Notes: generated by a model from the sequence alone, not told the origin. DNA of 41,409 nt from an uncultured Bacteroidales bacterium (GCA_900318465.1 ONKQ01000024.1:1-41409); one strand, 5' to 3'. Positions 14,896 to 23,568 are shown, counted from the stretch's first letter. A program made the numbers and translations.

Positions 14896-15002
14896 ATCGA
14901 GGCACTTGGCGAATTTTTATCGAGGCACTTGGCGAATTTTTATCGAGGCACTTGGCCGATTTTCATCGAGGCACTTGGCCGATTTTCATCGAGGCACTTG
15001 GC
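14896..15002. repeat. Five-copy 23-bp tandem repeat array upstream of DUF4143 copy 1
   Basis: The core ATCGAGGCACTTGGC starts at 14896, 14919, 14942, 14965 and 14988, a constant 23-bp period. The 8-base linker is GAATTTTT after units one and two and CGATTTTC after three and four. There are no unique spacers, so this is not a CRISPR array. It lies between the divergent DUF4143 copy 1 and pheT genes, on the upstream side of both promoters. Confidence 0.95.
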
Positions 15003-15066
15003 GAAATCAAAAACCTCTAATCAAAAGTCTTTCATATTTTCCGCGTGACATTTTGTCAGAATTTCG

Positions 15067-15074
15067 TATTTTTG
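15067..15074 (+). promoter_or_regulatory. -7 box of pheT
   Basis: TATTTTTG lies 23 bases before the ATG at 15098. No good -33 is visible at the expected place. Confidence 0.5.
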
Positions 15075-15097
15075 CCGCTCATTTAAAGTGTACGAAG

Positions 15098-17566
15098 ATG
15101 AAGATTTCCTATAACTGGTTGAAACAATACGTCAACTGCGATTATTCGGCTGAGAAAGTCAGCGAGATATTGACCTCCACGGGCCTCGAAGTGGAAGACT
15201 TGGAGCGTTTTGAGTCGGTGAAAGGCGCACTGAAAGGTGTCGTCGTGGGTAAGGTGCTTACCTGCATCGACCACCCCAACTCCGACCACCTGCACATCAC
15301 CACCGTCGATGTGGGCGGCGAAGAACCCCTGCACATCGTGTGCGGCGCGCCCAACGTGGCTGCCGGACAGAAGGTGCTCGTGGCCACCATCAACACCGAG
15401 CTTTGGATTGGCGACGAACACATCACCATCAAGAAGGGCAAGATTCGCGGCGAGGTGAGCGAAGGCATGATTTGCGCCGAGGACGAACTGCAACTTGGCA
15501 CCTCGCACGAAGGAATTATGGTGTTGCCTGATGATTACGAAGTGGGCAAGCCTGCATCGTTCTATTTCCCTGTTGAAGAGGACTATACGATCGAAATCGG
15601 CCTTACCGCCAACCGCAGCGACGCCACCTCGCACATCGGCTCGGCCCGCGACCTCGTGGCCGCCCTCAACCAGCGCGAGAACACCACGAAATACCACCTC
15701 ATCCGCCCCTCGGTGGAGGACTTCAAAGTGGAAAACCACGACAACGACATCGAAGTGGTCGTGGAAGACACGCAGGCCTGCCCGCGCTATTCGGGCGTGA
15801 CCATCAGCGGCGTGAAAGTCGGCGAGTCGCCGGCTTGGCTCAAGAATCGTCTTGCCGCCGTGGGCATCCGCAGTATCAACAACATCGTGGACATCACCAA
15901 CTTCGTGTTGATGGAAGTCGGGCAGCCGCTTCATGCCTTCGATGCCGACAAAGTCACGGGCAAGAAGGTGGTGGTGAAATGCCTGCCCGAAGGCACGCCT
16001 TTCGTCACCTTGGACGGCGTGGAGCGCAAGCTCAATAGCCGTAACCTGATGATTTGCAACGCCGAAGAGCCTATGTGCATCGGCGGTGTGTTTGGCGGAC
16101 AAAAGTCGGGCGTGACGATGGAAACCACCAACATATTCCTCGAAAGTGCCTACTTCAACCCAACCAGCATCCGCAAGACGGCCAAATATCACGGTCTGCA
16201 AACCGACGCTTCGTTCCGTTACGAGCGCGGTGCCGACCCGAACATCACCCTCTACGCCCTGAAACGCGCCGCCTTATTAATAAAGGAGTTGGCCGGTGGA
16301 ACGATTTCCTCAGAAATCAAGGACGTGAAAAACGGCGACTTCGCCCCTGCCCGCGTGGACTTGAAATTTGACTATTTGAACAAACTGGCTGGCAAGGTCA
16401 TTGACCCGACCCAAGCCGTCAATATATTGAAAAGCCTTGAATGTCAAGTTATTGAACAAGACGACAAGCATGTTGTGGTGGATGTACACACCAGCAAGGT
16501 CGATGTGACCCGTCCCGCCGATGTGGTCGAGGAAATCTTGCGCATCTATGGCTACGACAACATCGAAATCCCGAGCCGAATCCATGCCTCCATCAGTCGC
16601 GCCGCCAAACCCGATGCCGACAAGATGCAGCAGAAAATCAGCGACATGCTCGTTGCCAACGGCTTCTACGAGATTATGAACAACTCGCTCACCAAGGCCG
16701 CGTATAGCGAGGCTTTCCCTGCTTTCGAGCCAGAGCGCAACGTCAAGATTCTCAATCCTTTGAGCAGCGACCTCAATGTCATGCGCCAAACCCTGATGTG
16801 GGGTGGTTTGGAGAGTATTGCTTTCAACCAAAACCGCAAAATCAGCGACATGAAGTTCTTTGAGTTCGGCAATGTCTATTTCTTTGACGGAACGAAAGTT
16901 GGCGACGAAAAACAGCCGTTGAAACCCTACACCGAACACACCTGCCTCGACCTCTTCCTCACCGGCAACAAACAGGCCGAATTGTGGAACGCCCCAGCCA
17001 AGGCCATCGATTATTTTGACCTGAAAGAATACGTCATGGGCGTGCTCAACCACTTCAAGTTCGATTTCAACGCCTTGGAAGCCAAAGAATCCAACCTGCT
17101 GCATTTCGACTACGCGACCACCTATTGCGTTGATGGTAAGGAGATTGTCACGCTCGGCAAACTCAGCAAGAAGACCCTAAAGCACTTCGATTTGAAGAAA
17201 GACGTGTTTTACGCCACCTTCAACTGGACGCTGATGATGCAATGCTTGGCCAAGGCCAAGGAAGTGCATTTCGAGCCGCTGTCGAAGTTCCCCGCCGTGC
17301 GCCGCGACCTCGCCATGATTTTCGACAAGAACGTCACCTTCGACGCAGTGAAGAAAGTCGCCATGAGTGCCGAGAACAAAATCCTGCAATCGATGAGCCT
17401 CTTCGACGTTTACGAAGGCGAGAAGATTCCGGCAGGAAAGAAACAATACGCCATGAGCTTCGTGCTGATGTCGCCCACCACCACCCTCACCGACAAGGTG
17501 ATTGAAAAGACGATGGGTAAGATTCAAGGCGCGTTTGAACAGCAGTTGGGAGGAGTATTAAGATAA
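15098..17566 (+). CDS. pheT: Phenylalanine-tRNA ligase beta subunit
   Basis: The protein has 822 residues, the normal length. It begins MKISYNWLKQYVNCDYSAEKVSEILTSTGLEVE, the family's opening. In order follow the tRNA-binding OB domain (about 40-150, VVVGKVLTCIDHPNSDHLHITTVDVG), B3/B4 (editing), B5, the catalytic-core-like domain and the C-terminal FDX-ACB anticodon-binding domain (FEPLSKFPAVRRDLAMIFDKNVTF). With PheS, encoded elsewhere, it forms the alpha2beta2 enzyme that charges tRNA-Phe. An in-frame extension back to 14885 would translate the repeat array and lie upstream of the promoter box, so 15098 is the start. Confidence 0.97.
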   Translation: MKISYNWLKQYVNCDYSAEKVSEILTSTGLEVEDLERFESVKGALKGVVVGKVLTCIDHPNSDHLHITTVDVGGEEPLHIVCGAPNVAAGQKVLVATINTELWIGDEHITIKKGKIRGEVSEGMICAEDELQLGTSHEGIMVLPDDYEVGKPASFYFPVEEDYTIEIGLTANRSDATSHIGSARDLVAALNQRENTTKYHLIRPSVEDFKVENHDNDIEVVVEDTQACPRYSGVTISGVKVGESPAWLKNRLAAVGIRSINNIVDITNFVLMEVGQPLHAFDADKVTGKKVVVKCLPEGTPFVTLDGVERKLNSRNLMICNAEEPMCIGGVFGGQKSGVTMETTNIFLESAYFNPTSIRKTAKYHGLQTDASFRYERGADPNITLYALKRAALLIKELAGGTISSEIKDVKNGDFAPARVDLKFDYLNKLAGKVIDPTQAVNILKSLECQVIEQDDKHVVVDVHTSKVDVTRPADVVEEILRIYGYDNIEIPSRIHASISRAAKPDADKMQQKISDMLVANGFYEIMNNSLTKAAYSEAFPAFEPERNVKILNPLSSDLNVMRQTLMWGGLESIAFNQNRKISDMKFFEFGNVYFFDGTKVGDEKQPLKPYTEHTCLDLFLTGNKQAELWNAPAKAIDYFDLKEYVMGVLNHFKFDFNALEAKESNLLHFDYATTYCVDGKEIVTLGKLSKKTLKHFDLKKDVFYATFNWTLMMQCLAKAKEVHFEPLSKFPAVRRDLAMIFDKNVTFDAVKKVAMSAENKILQSMSLFDVYEGEKIPAGKKQYAMSFVLMSPTTTLTDKVIEKTMGKIQGAFEQQLGGVLR

Positions 17567-17656
17567 ATGCGGAATGCGGAATTATGAATGCGGAATAGGG
17601 CAAAGCCCAGCGTCGCATTGCGATATTCCGAATTCAGCATTCCGAATTCCGAATTA
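17567..17656. repeat. Palindromic GCGGAAT/ATTCCGA word-repeat element
   Basis: The left arm (about 17569-17599) repeats the word ATGCGGAAT. The right arm (about 17624-17656) repeats its near complement ATTCCGAATT. The arms pair over about 34 bases with few mismatches around a small GGGCAAAGCCC hairpin. It is an intergenic REP-like element that could also end pheT transcription. Confidence 0.7.
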
Positions 17657-17664
17657 AATAAACC

Positions 17665-18909
17665 ATGGACGTACAAGCAATAAAACGCACCTTCGGCATC
17701 ATCGGTACCGACCCCGAATTGGATCGCGCCATTGGCATCGCCGCGCAAGTGGCCGCCACCGACCTCACAGTGCTCATCACAGGCGAGAGCGGCACAGGTA
17801 AGGACGTTTTCCCGAAGATCATCCACCAAAACAGCACCCGCAAACACGGCCAATATTTCGCCGTGAACTGCGGTGCCATCCCCGAGGGAACCATTGACTC
17901 CGAGCTGTTTGGACACGAAAAAGGTTCCTTCACGGGTGCCGTCAATGAGCGCAAAGGCTACTTTGAGATTGCCGACAAAGGCACCTTGTTTTTGGACGAG
18001 GTCGGCGAGTTGCCGCTTTCCACCCAAGCCCGCCTTTTGCGTGTGCTCGAAAACGGCGAGTTCATCCGCGTGGGCGGCAACAAGGTGATGAAAACCGATG
18101 TCAGAATCGTGGCCGCCACCAATGTGGATTTGCCCGTGGCCATCGAGCGTGGGCGTTTCCGCGAAGACCTGTATTATAGGTTGAACACCATCCCGATCCA
18201 TATCCCCGCCTTGCGCGAAAGGAAGGCCGACATTCCCCTCTTGTTCAGGAAGTTTGCCGCCGACTTTGCCGAGCGCAACCACATCCCAGCCATCACTTTG
18301 ACGCCCGAGGCCGTGAAAATGTTGGAAAACTACCGTTGGGACGGAAACGTGCGCCAACTGAAAAACGTCACGGAGCAGATTTCCATCATGGAAACCGACC
18401 GCAACATCACGACTGAAACCTTGGCCAAGTATCTGCCTAACAGGGTGATAAACAATTTACCCGTATTGCTACCCCGCGAGGACACGCCCGAAGGCATGTC
18501 GGAGCGCGACTTGCTTTATCGCGTGCTGTTCGACATGAAGAAAGACATCGCCGAACTGCGTGCACAAGTCAATAATATGAGCAGCGGTCGCCCGATGGAG
18601 CCGACATACGTGCAACCCAATTCGGTCACCCAAATCGGTGATACCATGGTCACTCGCGTGAGCCAAAACGAACCCGATGAGGTGGAACAAGAGTTTGCCG
18701 AATTTGTCCCTGCCGAGGAAACCTCGCATTATAGCACCCTTTCGTCAGGCTCAACAACAGAAACTCTCTCTCTTGAACACCATGAGAAAGAAATGATTAT
18801 CAAGGCGTTGGAAACCCACAGAGGCAAGCGCAAGGACGCAGCCAAAGCCTTAGGCATCAGCGAGCGCACCTTGTATCGCAAAATCAACGAATACGGCATC
18901 AACCTATGA
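17665..18909 (+). CDS. Sigma-54-dependent activator (AAA+ with Fis HTH, no receiver domain)
   Basis: The protein has 414 residues. It starts almost directly with the AAA+ sigma-54 interaction domain: Walker A GESGTGKD (40-47), L1 loop GSFTGA (87-92; usual form GAFTGA), Walker B GTLFLDE (106-112) and arginine finger region RFREDLYYRL. A linker of about 100 residues rich in acidic and polar residues leads to a Fis-type HTH (about 375-412, GKRKDAAKALGISERTLYRKINEYG). No receiver or GAF input domain exists, so control must come from a partner protein or from expression level. Its TGA overlaps the ATG of lptE. The order activator, lptE, TPR protein, secG is one I recall from other Bacteroidales genomes. 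Confidence 0.92.
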   Translation: MDVQAIKRTFGIIGTDPELDRAIGIAAQVAATDLTVLITGESGTGKDVFPKIIHQNSTRKHGQYFAVNCGAIPEGTIDSELFGHEKGSFTGAVNERKGYFEIADKGTLFLDEVGELPLSTQARLLRVLENGEFIRVGGNKVMKTDVRIVAATNVDLPVAIERGRFREDLYYRLNTIPIHIPALRERKADIPLLFRKFAADFAERNHIPAITLTPEAVKMLENYRWDGNVRQLKNVTEQISIMETDRNITTETLAKYLPNRVINNLPVLLPREDTPEGMSERDLLYRVLFDMKKDIAELRAQVNNMSSGRPMEPTYVQPNSVTQIGDTMVTRVSQNEPDEVEQEFAEFVPAEETSHYSTLSSGSTTETLSLEHHEKEMIIKALETHRGKRKDAAKALGISERTLYRKINEYGINL

Positions 18910-19415
18910 GAATCAAGGCGAAAATAGCGGTTTTTGCATTGGCTTTGGCTCTCATTTGCCACGGTTGCGGCGTTTATTCCTTCACGGGAGCTTCCATTCC
19001 CGCAGAGGCCAAGACCGTTTCTGTGGACTATTTCCCCAACCACGCTCAACTCGTTAATCCATTGTTGAGTAATAATTTAACCGAAGCCCTGCGCGATGCG
19101 ATGACCAACCAAACCACCCTGGATGTGATTGAATCCGGCGGTGACCTTGCCTTTGAAGGCGAAATCACCGACTACAGAACCACGCCCGTGGCCATCACCG
19201 CAGGACAGACCGCCGCCATGAACCGACTCACCATCACTGTGAAAGTAAGGTTCAGCAACCGCATCGACGAAACGAAGGATTTTGAGCAGAGTTTTTCGCG
19301 CTACGAGGACTACCCCAGCGACCAAGAGCTGAGTTCGGTGCAAGAATCGCTCACCGCAACCATTGTCGAGCAATTAGTAGAGGATATATTCAATAAAGCA
19401 TTGGTAAACTGGTGA
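18906..19415 (+). CDS. lptE: LptE family LPS-assembly lipoprotein
   Basis: The protein has 169 residues with a lipoprotein signal ending in LICHGCGVYSFTGASIPAEAKTV; Cys21 or the following motif is typical of Bacteroidetes LptE. The rest matches the alternating beta-alpha fold (VSVDYFPNHAQLVNPLLSNNLTEALRDAM, later LTATIVEQLVEDIFNKALVNW). LptE plugs the LptD barrel in the outer membrane and helps deliver LPS to the surface. The ATG overlaps the stop of the sigma-54 activator, which implies translational coupling. Confidence 0.9.
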   Translation: MRIKAKIAVFALALALICHGCGVYSFTGASIPAEAKTVSVDYFPNHAQLVNPLLSNNLTEALRDAMTNQTTLDVIESGGDLAFEGEITDYRTTPVAITAGQTAAMNRLTITVKVRFSNRIDETKDFEQSFSRYEDYPSDQELSSVQESLTATIVEQLVEDIFNKALVNW

Positions 19416-19417
19416 TT

Positions 19418-20239
19418 ATGGACGGCAAGCAACTCATAGGATACATCAAAATGCCAGAGCTGATGAAAGGCAAGGTTGTTCAAGACATTGAGCAACTTGT
19501 TGCCGATTATCCGTATTTTGCTGTCGGACAGGCACTTTTGGCCATTGCCTACCAAAACACCAATGACGCAAGATATGAAGGCCAGCTTCGCCATGCTGCT
19601 GCCATCATGCCCAACCGTGACAAATTGCGACTTTTCACGCTGATAGCCCGTCACCGTTTCGAGAGCGAACCTGAAACCACGACCTTACCCGATGAGTTTG
19701 TTCCTACCAACAACGTTTTCAGCTCAATGGAAGCCATTGAGAAAGAAGAAGACAATGGCAACATCATCCGCGAAAAGGTGTTCGTCATCCCCGAAATCAA
19801 CCTCAGCGGGAGCCACGAGGAGCTATCCGCCGAAATGGCACTGTTGGAAGAAAAACGGAAATCGTTGGACGAGTTGAAAGCCATCATTGCCAATCGGTTG
19901 AAAGAACTTGAGGCGGAGAAACAACGTAAGGAAAAAGACAAGCCTGCACCAAAGAAGCTCTCTCGTAAGGAACTGATAGACAAGTTTATACTTGAAAATC
20001 CGAGCATTACACGTCCCAAAGCCGAATTCTACAACCCCATCTCAGTGGCGCAAAACAGCATCACTGACCAAGAGAACATCGTCAGCGAAACTTTGGCGCA
20101 AATTTATGAAAAACAAGGCTATTTGGACAAGGCAATTTCAATTTATGAAAAATTAAATTTGAAATATCCAGAAAAAAGTCGTTATTTTGCAGCCCAAATC
20201 GAAAGGATAAAACAGAATAGTCAAACATTAAATCAATAA
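19418..20239 (+). CDS. TPR-containing protein of the lptE-secG locus
   Basis: The protein has 273 residues from the ATG at 19418; a GTG at 19412 overlapping the lptE stop is an equally possible start. The N-terminal part is helical (MPELMKGKVVQDIEQLVADYPYFAVGQALLAIAYQ). The middle is a charged coiled coil (about 130-185, EEKRKSLDELKAIIANRLKEL..EKQRKEKDK), and the C-terminus holds a TPR hairpin (ETLAQIYEKQGYLDKAISIYEKLNLKYPEKSRYFAAQIERI). No signal peptide is present. It is probably a cytoplasmic scaffold for envelope assembly, judging only from its place between lptE and secG. Confidence 0.8.
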   Translation: MDGKQLIGYIKMPELMKGKVVQDIEQLVADYPYFAVGQALLAIAYQNTNDARYEGQLRHAAAIMPNRDKLRLFTLIARHRFESEPETTTLPDEFVPTNNVFSSMEAIEKEEDNGNIIREKVFVIPEINLSGSHEELSAEMALLEEKRKSLDELKAIIANRLKELEAEKQRKEKDKPAPKKLSRKELIDKFILENPSITRPKAEFYNPISVAQNSITDQENIVSETLAQIYEKQGYLDKAISIYEKLNLKYPEKSRYFAAQIERIKQNSQTLNQ

Positions 20240-20241
20240 AA

Positions 20242-20598
20242 ATGTACACGTTATTTGTAATTTTAATCCTGATTGTCAGTGTATTATTAAGTCTGATAGT
20301 TCTGGTTCAGAACTCAAAAGGTGGTGGTTTGGTGTCCAATTTCGGTGGTGCCAACCAGATGATGGGCGTTCGCCAGACGACCGACTTCCTTGAAAAAGCC
20401 ACTTGGTGGATGGGCGGTATTCTGGTAGGATTGTGCCTCTTGTCGAGCATCACGCTCCCAAAGAGCATCAAGAATGGCGCTGTGTTCGATACCGAAATGC
20501 GTCAGCAGATTGAGAATACCATTCCCGCCGCTCCCGCCACGGAAGCTGCAAGCATGGAAACTCCCGCCGCCGAGTCTTCAGTTGAAAATCCTGAATAA
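20242..20598 (+). CDS. secG: Preprotein translocase subunit SecG
   Basis: The protein has 118 residues. Two transmembrane helices (about 3-22 and 55-74) flank the conserved cytoplasmic loop LVQNSKGGGLVSNFGGANQMMGVRQTTDFLEKATW, the SecG signature. The C-terminal tail is rich in Ala, Pro and Glu, as in other Bacteroidetes. SecG assists SecYEG in protein export across the inner membrane. It is the last gene of the operon and is followed by a strong terminator. Confidence 0.95.
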   Translation: MYTLFVILILIVSVLLSLIVLVQNSKGGGLVSNFGGANQMMGVRQTTDFLEKATWWMGGILVGLCLLSSITLPKSIKNGAVFDTEMRQQIENTIPAAPATEAASMETPAAESSVENPE

Positions 20599-20625
20599 CC
20601 AACGGCATGAAGCCATCCTAATGAT

Positions 20626-20656
20626 AAAGCCAAAGTGGAAACGCTTTGGCTTTTTT
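20626..20656 (+). terminator. Rho-independent terminator after secG
   Basis: AAAGCCAAAG (20626-20635) pairs with CTTTGGCTTT (20644-20653) around an 8-nt loop, ending in a T run. Confidence 0.9.
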
Positions 20657-20695
20657 GGGTTATTCGCAGAAACAAACCAAACAACATAAACAATT

Positions 20696-22192
20696 ATGAT
20701 CAACAACACCTATTTCCCCAACATGCTTCCTGCCGATGAACTCGCGCAGTTGAAATTCATCCCGACTATCCCTGAATTCGTCACCTGGATTGAACAAAAA
20801 TGGTCCGATTTGCCCTGTTTGTCCGACACGGTGCGCCACCTCAGTTATAAGGAAGTCTGCGACGTAATCGCTCGCAAGCGCGCCCTGCTCAACGGCATGG
20901 GCTTGCAAAAAGGAGACAAAGTTGCCATCCTTGACAACTCAACGATAGAGGCAGTGGAGATGTTTCTCGCCGTCACCTCAGCGGGTTACGTCGCCATCAA
21001 CCTACCCTCACAGCTGCCCCAGCAAGCCGTTGTGGGCTGCTGCATGAAGTTTGGCGTGAAAGTGCTGGTCTATGGCAGCGACTTCGCCGAAACCATCAAG
21101 GGTGTCCCCTGCCCCGTTATTGCCATCGCCGACTGCGCCGACCAACCAGCACCAGTAGCCACTGTCGACAAGAACGACCCTGCCGCTATCTTCTTCACTG
21201 GTGGCACTACGGGAACCCCCAAGGGTGCCATCCTGCCCCACCGTGCCCTGATGCGCGGCGCCTTAAACGGAGTTTACGCCCCGGGACAACAGTTGGCCTG
21301 CCATCGCTATGCCAATGTGCTGCCGCTCAGCCACGTGTTTGGCCTGATTCGCGGCACCTTGTCGGTGCTGTTCGAAGGCGGTGAATGGTATTCCGTCTCC
21401 AATGCCAAAGAGACCATTTCCAAGTTCCCCGTCATCAAGCCGACCTGCCTCGTGGCCGTGCCTGGCATCTGCGAAATCCTTATGGGCCTCGTCAAGATGT
21501 ACGGCAAGCCTTTCTTGGGCGGCAACCTCAAATTCATCATTTCCGGCGCAGCCAACGTGCCTCCGAAACTCATCCGCGAGTTTGACGAGCTGGGTATCAG
21601 CCTGTTTGCTGGCTACGGCATGACCGAAGGTGCCAACCTCACCACCGGCAACATCGACGTGAAGGAAAGACCCACCTCAGTGGGTAAGTCTTATCCTGAG
21701 CAGGAGCTGAAGGTGGTCGACGGCGAGCTGTGGTTCCGTGGCGACAACGTCTTCCTCGGCTATTACGGCGAACCTGAAAAGACTGCCGAAACACTCACCG
21801 AAGACGGATGGGTGAAGACCGGCGACTTAGTGCGCTTCGACGAAGACGGCTACATGTACATCGTGGGTCGCATCAAGAACCTCATCATCCTCAGCAACGG
21901 CGAAAACGTCAGCCCTGAGAGCATCGAAGAGCCTTTCTATAAAGACCAGAAACTCCGCGACTGCCTTGTCAAAGAAGAGGAAGTGGACGGACGTGCCGTC
22001 ATCGCCATCGAAATTCTGCCCCGCATGGAAGAGTTCGGCAACGAGTCGTGGGACGAGGTGGAAGCCTACTTCAACAAGCTCGTCGACAAGGTCAACGCCA
22101 CAATGCCCACCACCCACCAAGTCAGCAAAGTCACCGTGCGCCGCGAGGACTTCAAGCGTACTGGTGCCATGAAAGTATCACGCAACCAATAA
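20696..22192 (+). CDS. AMP-binding acyl-activating enzyme (acyl-CoA/acyl-ACP ligase type)
   Basis: The protein has 498 residues. ANL-superfamily motifs are in order: A3 FFTGGTTGTPKGA (about 167-179), A5 GYGMTEGANLTTGN, A7 GWVKTGDLVRF, A8 GRIKNLIILSNGENVSPESIEE, and the A10 lysine in KRTGAMKVSRNQ at the very C-terminus. It activates a carboxylate (probably a fatty acid) as an acyl-adenylate and passes it to a thiol. The acyl carrier protein gene begins nine bases after its stop, so transfer to ACP rather than CoA is plausible. It forms a three-gene unit with the ACP and a GNAT-type acyltransferase, bounded by terminators on both sides. Confidence 0.9.
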   Translation: MINNTYFPNMLPADELAQLKFIPTIPEFVTWIEQKWSDLPCLSDTVRHLSYKEVCDVIARKRALLNGMGLQKGDKVAILDNSTIEAVEMFLAVTSAGYVAINLPSQLPQQAVVGCCMKFGVKVLVYGSDFAETIKGVPCPVIAIADCADQPAPVATVDKNDPAAIFFTGGTTGTPKGAILPHRALMRGALNGVYAPGQQLACHRYANVLPLSHVFGLIRGTLSVLFEGGEWYSVSNAKETISKFPVIKPTCLVAVPGICEILMGLVKMYGKPFLGGNLKFIISGAANVPPKLIREFDELGISLFAGYGMTEGANLTTGNIDVKERPTSVGKSYPEQELKVVDGELWFRGDNVFLGYYGEPEKTAETLTEDGWVKTGDLVRFDEDGYMYIVGRIKNLIILSNGENVSPESIEEPFYKDQKLRDCLVKEEEVDGRAVIAIEILPRMEEFGNESWDEVEAYFNKLVDKVNATMPTTHQVSKVTVRREDFKRTGAMKVSRNQ

Positions 22193-22201
22193 AATAGAGC
22201 C

Positions 22202-22444
22202 ATGCAAAGAGAAGCCATATTCGAAGAAATGAAAGAAATCCTGAAGCAGATCAAGCCTGCCGCCGATTTCAGCAACATCAACGACAATTCGCAGCTTGTG
22301 CGCGACGTGGGTCTCGACTCACTAACCATATTGCTGCTCAGCCTCGCCATCGAGAACAAGTTTGGGTTCAAGTTTGAAGGCAACCCGAAGTTCAGCACCG
22401 TGGGCGAGGTGCTCGATCACATCAGTGCAAACGCAACACGATAA
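22202..22444 (+). CDS. Acyl carrier protein
   Basis: The protein has 80 residues, acidic and helical, with the phosphopantetheine attachment motif GLDSLTILLL (Ser40). The length and fold fit a stand-alone ACP. It differs from a housekeeping AcpP (for example LRDVGLDSLT without the usual DSLDTVEL), so it is probably a specialised carrier for the neighbouring ligase and acyltransferase. The following gene starts three bases after its stop. Confidence 0.9.
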   Translation: MQREAIFEEMKEILKQIKPAADFSNINDNSQLVRDVGLDSLTILLLSLAIENKFGFKFEGNPKFSTVGEVLDHISANATR

Positions 22445-22447
22445 TTT

Positions 22448-23563
22448 ATGTCAATACAAATCGTCAAGGTGGAAAGCCACAGCCAGCTAAAGCAGTTTGT
22501 GGCTTTTCCCCTCAAGCTTTATAAAGACTGCGCCAACTGGGTACCCGCCCTCGAGGGCGACGAATTCGACACCTTCAACCCTGAAAAGAACGGTGCTTAC
22601 GACTTCTGCGAGGCCGATTGTTTTTTGGCTTATCGCGGCAAGGAGATAGTAGGCCGCGTGGCCGCCATCATCAACCACAAGGCCGACGACCTGCAAGGCA
22701 TCGTCAGGTTTGGCTGGCTCGACTTCATCGAAGACGAGGCTGTGCTGCGCGCCCTAATCGACACCGTAGCAGCCTGGGGCAAGGAGCGCAGACGCACAGA
22801 GATGCGCGGTCCCTGGGGCTTCACCGACATGGACAAGGAAGGTCTGCTCATCGAAGGCTACGAGAACCTCAGCCCTTTCACCTGCCTCTACAACTACCCC
22901 TACTACGGTACGATGCTCGAACAGTTAGGCTTTGAGAAAGATGTCGACTGGACACAAAGGGTGCTTAAACTCGACTGTGAGATGCCGCCCTCCTACAAGT
23001 TCGCCCATCTCATCGAGGAGCGCTATGGCGTTCATGTGGTGCAGCCCAAGAGCATGAAGCAAATGTGCAAGCAGTACGGCATGGAGATTTTCCACATGTA
23101 TAACGAGGCCTTTGCTCCGCTGATGGGATTCTCGCCGCTGACCGACAAGCAGATAGCCAACTATTTGGACACTTACGTACCCATTTTGGACAAGGATTTT
23201 GTGGCGGTAGCCGTCAACGACGAAGACAAGCCCATTGGATTCCTGTTTTGCGTGCCCTCACTCTCGAAGGCCGTGAAAAAATCCAACGGTCGCCTGTTCC
23301 CTTTCGGTTTCATCCGCATCCTCAAAGCCTTGAAAAAGAACGACACACTTGAGGCCTTGATTATCGGAGTCAGTCCGCAATACCAACAGAAAGGTGTGCC
23401 GTTGTTGCTGTTCAAGTACCTGCACGAGAACTGCATCCGTCGTGGCATCGACAAAATCATCATGAACCCACAACTCGAAGAGAACTACAAGGTGCAGTCG
23501 CTCTTCGGCGACTACAAGACGGTGCCTTTCATGCGCCGACGGGCTTACAAGAAAACGATTTGA
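22448..23563 (+). CDS. GNAT-superfamily N-acyltransferase-like protein
   Basis: The protein has 371 residues. The N-terminal part (LKQFVAFPLKLYKDCANWVPALEGDEFDTFNPEKN) and RGKEIVGRVAAIINHKAD match a long GNAT-like family common in Bacteroidetes. The C-terminal GNAT core includes EALIIGVSPQYQQKGVPLLLFKYLHENCIRRGIDKIIMNPQLEENYKVQSLF. The conserved acetyl-CoA pyrophosphate loop is altered (PQYQQKGVP). Together with the ACP and ligase it may transfer an activated acyl chain to an amine. Bacterial ceramide synthases have been described as GNAT-like, so N-acylation in sphingolipid or aminolipid synthesis is one hypothesis. No serine palmitoyltransferase is in the window. Confidence 0.75.
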   Translation: MSIQIVKVESHSQLKQFVAFPLKLYKDCANWVPALEGDEFDTFNPEKNGAYDFCEADCFLAYRGKEIVGRVAAIINHKADDLQGIVRFGWLDFIEDEAVLRALIDTVAAWGKERRRTEMRGPWGFTDMDKEGLLIEGYENLSPFTCLYNYPYYGTMLEQLGFEKDVDWTQRVLKLDCEMPPSYKFAHLIEERYGVHVVQPKSMKQMCKQYGMEIFHMYNEAFAPLMGFSPLTDKQIANYLDTYVPILDKDFVAVAVNDEDKPIGFLFCVPSLSKAVKKSNGRLFPFGFIRILKALKKNDTLEALIIGVSPQYQQKGVPLLLFKYLHENCIRRGIDKIIMNPQLEENYKVQSLFGDYKTVPFMRRRAYKKTI

Positions 23564-23568
23564 ACAAG

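Noticed and set aside
14896-15002. CRISPR array
   Set aside because: The 15-base core is separated by only 8 near-identical bases; there are no unique spacers and no cas genes.
14896-15002. Sigma-54 promoters in the GGCACTTGGC units
   Set aside because: The GG and GC dinucleotides are not 10 bases apart as the -24/-12 pattern needs.
14885-15097. N-terminal extension of PheT across the repeat array
   Set aside because: It would translate a 23-bp repeat in shifting frames and precede the TATTTTTG box; the family begins MKISYNWL at 15098.
18730-18752. Third copy of the CCCTTCGACAGGCTCAGGG repeat in the sigma-54 activator
   Set aside because: Only the inner 15 bases match, at 13 positions, and the flanks do not pair; chance cannot be excluded.
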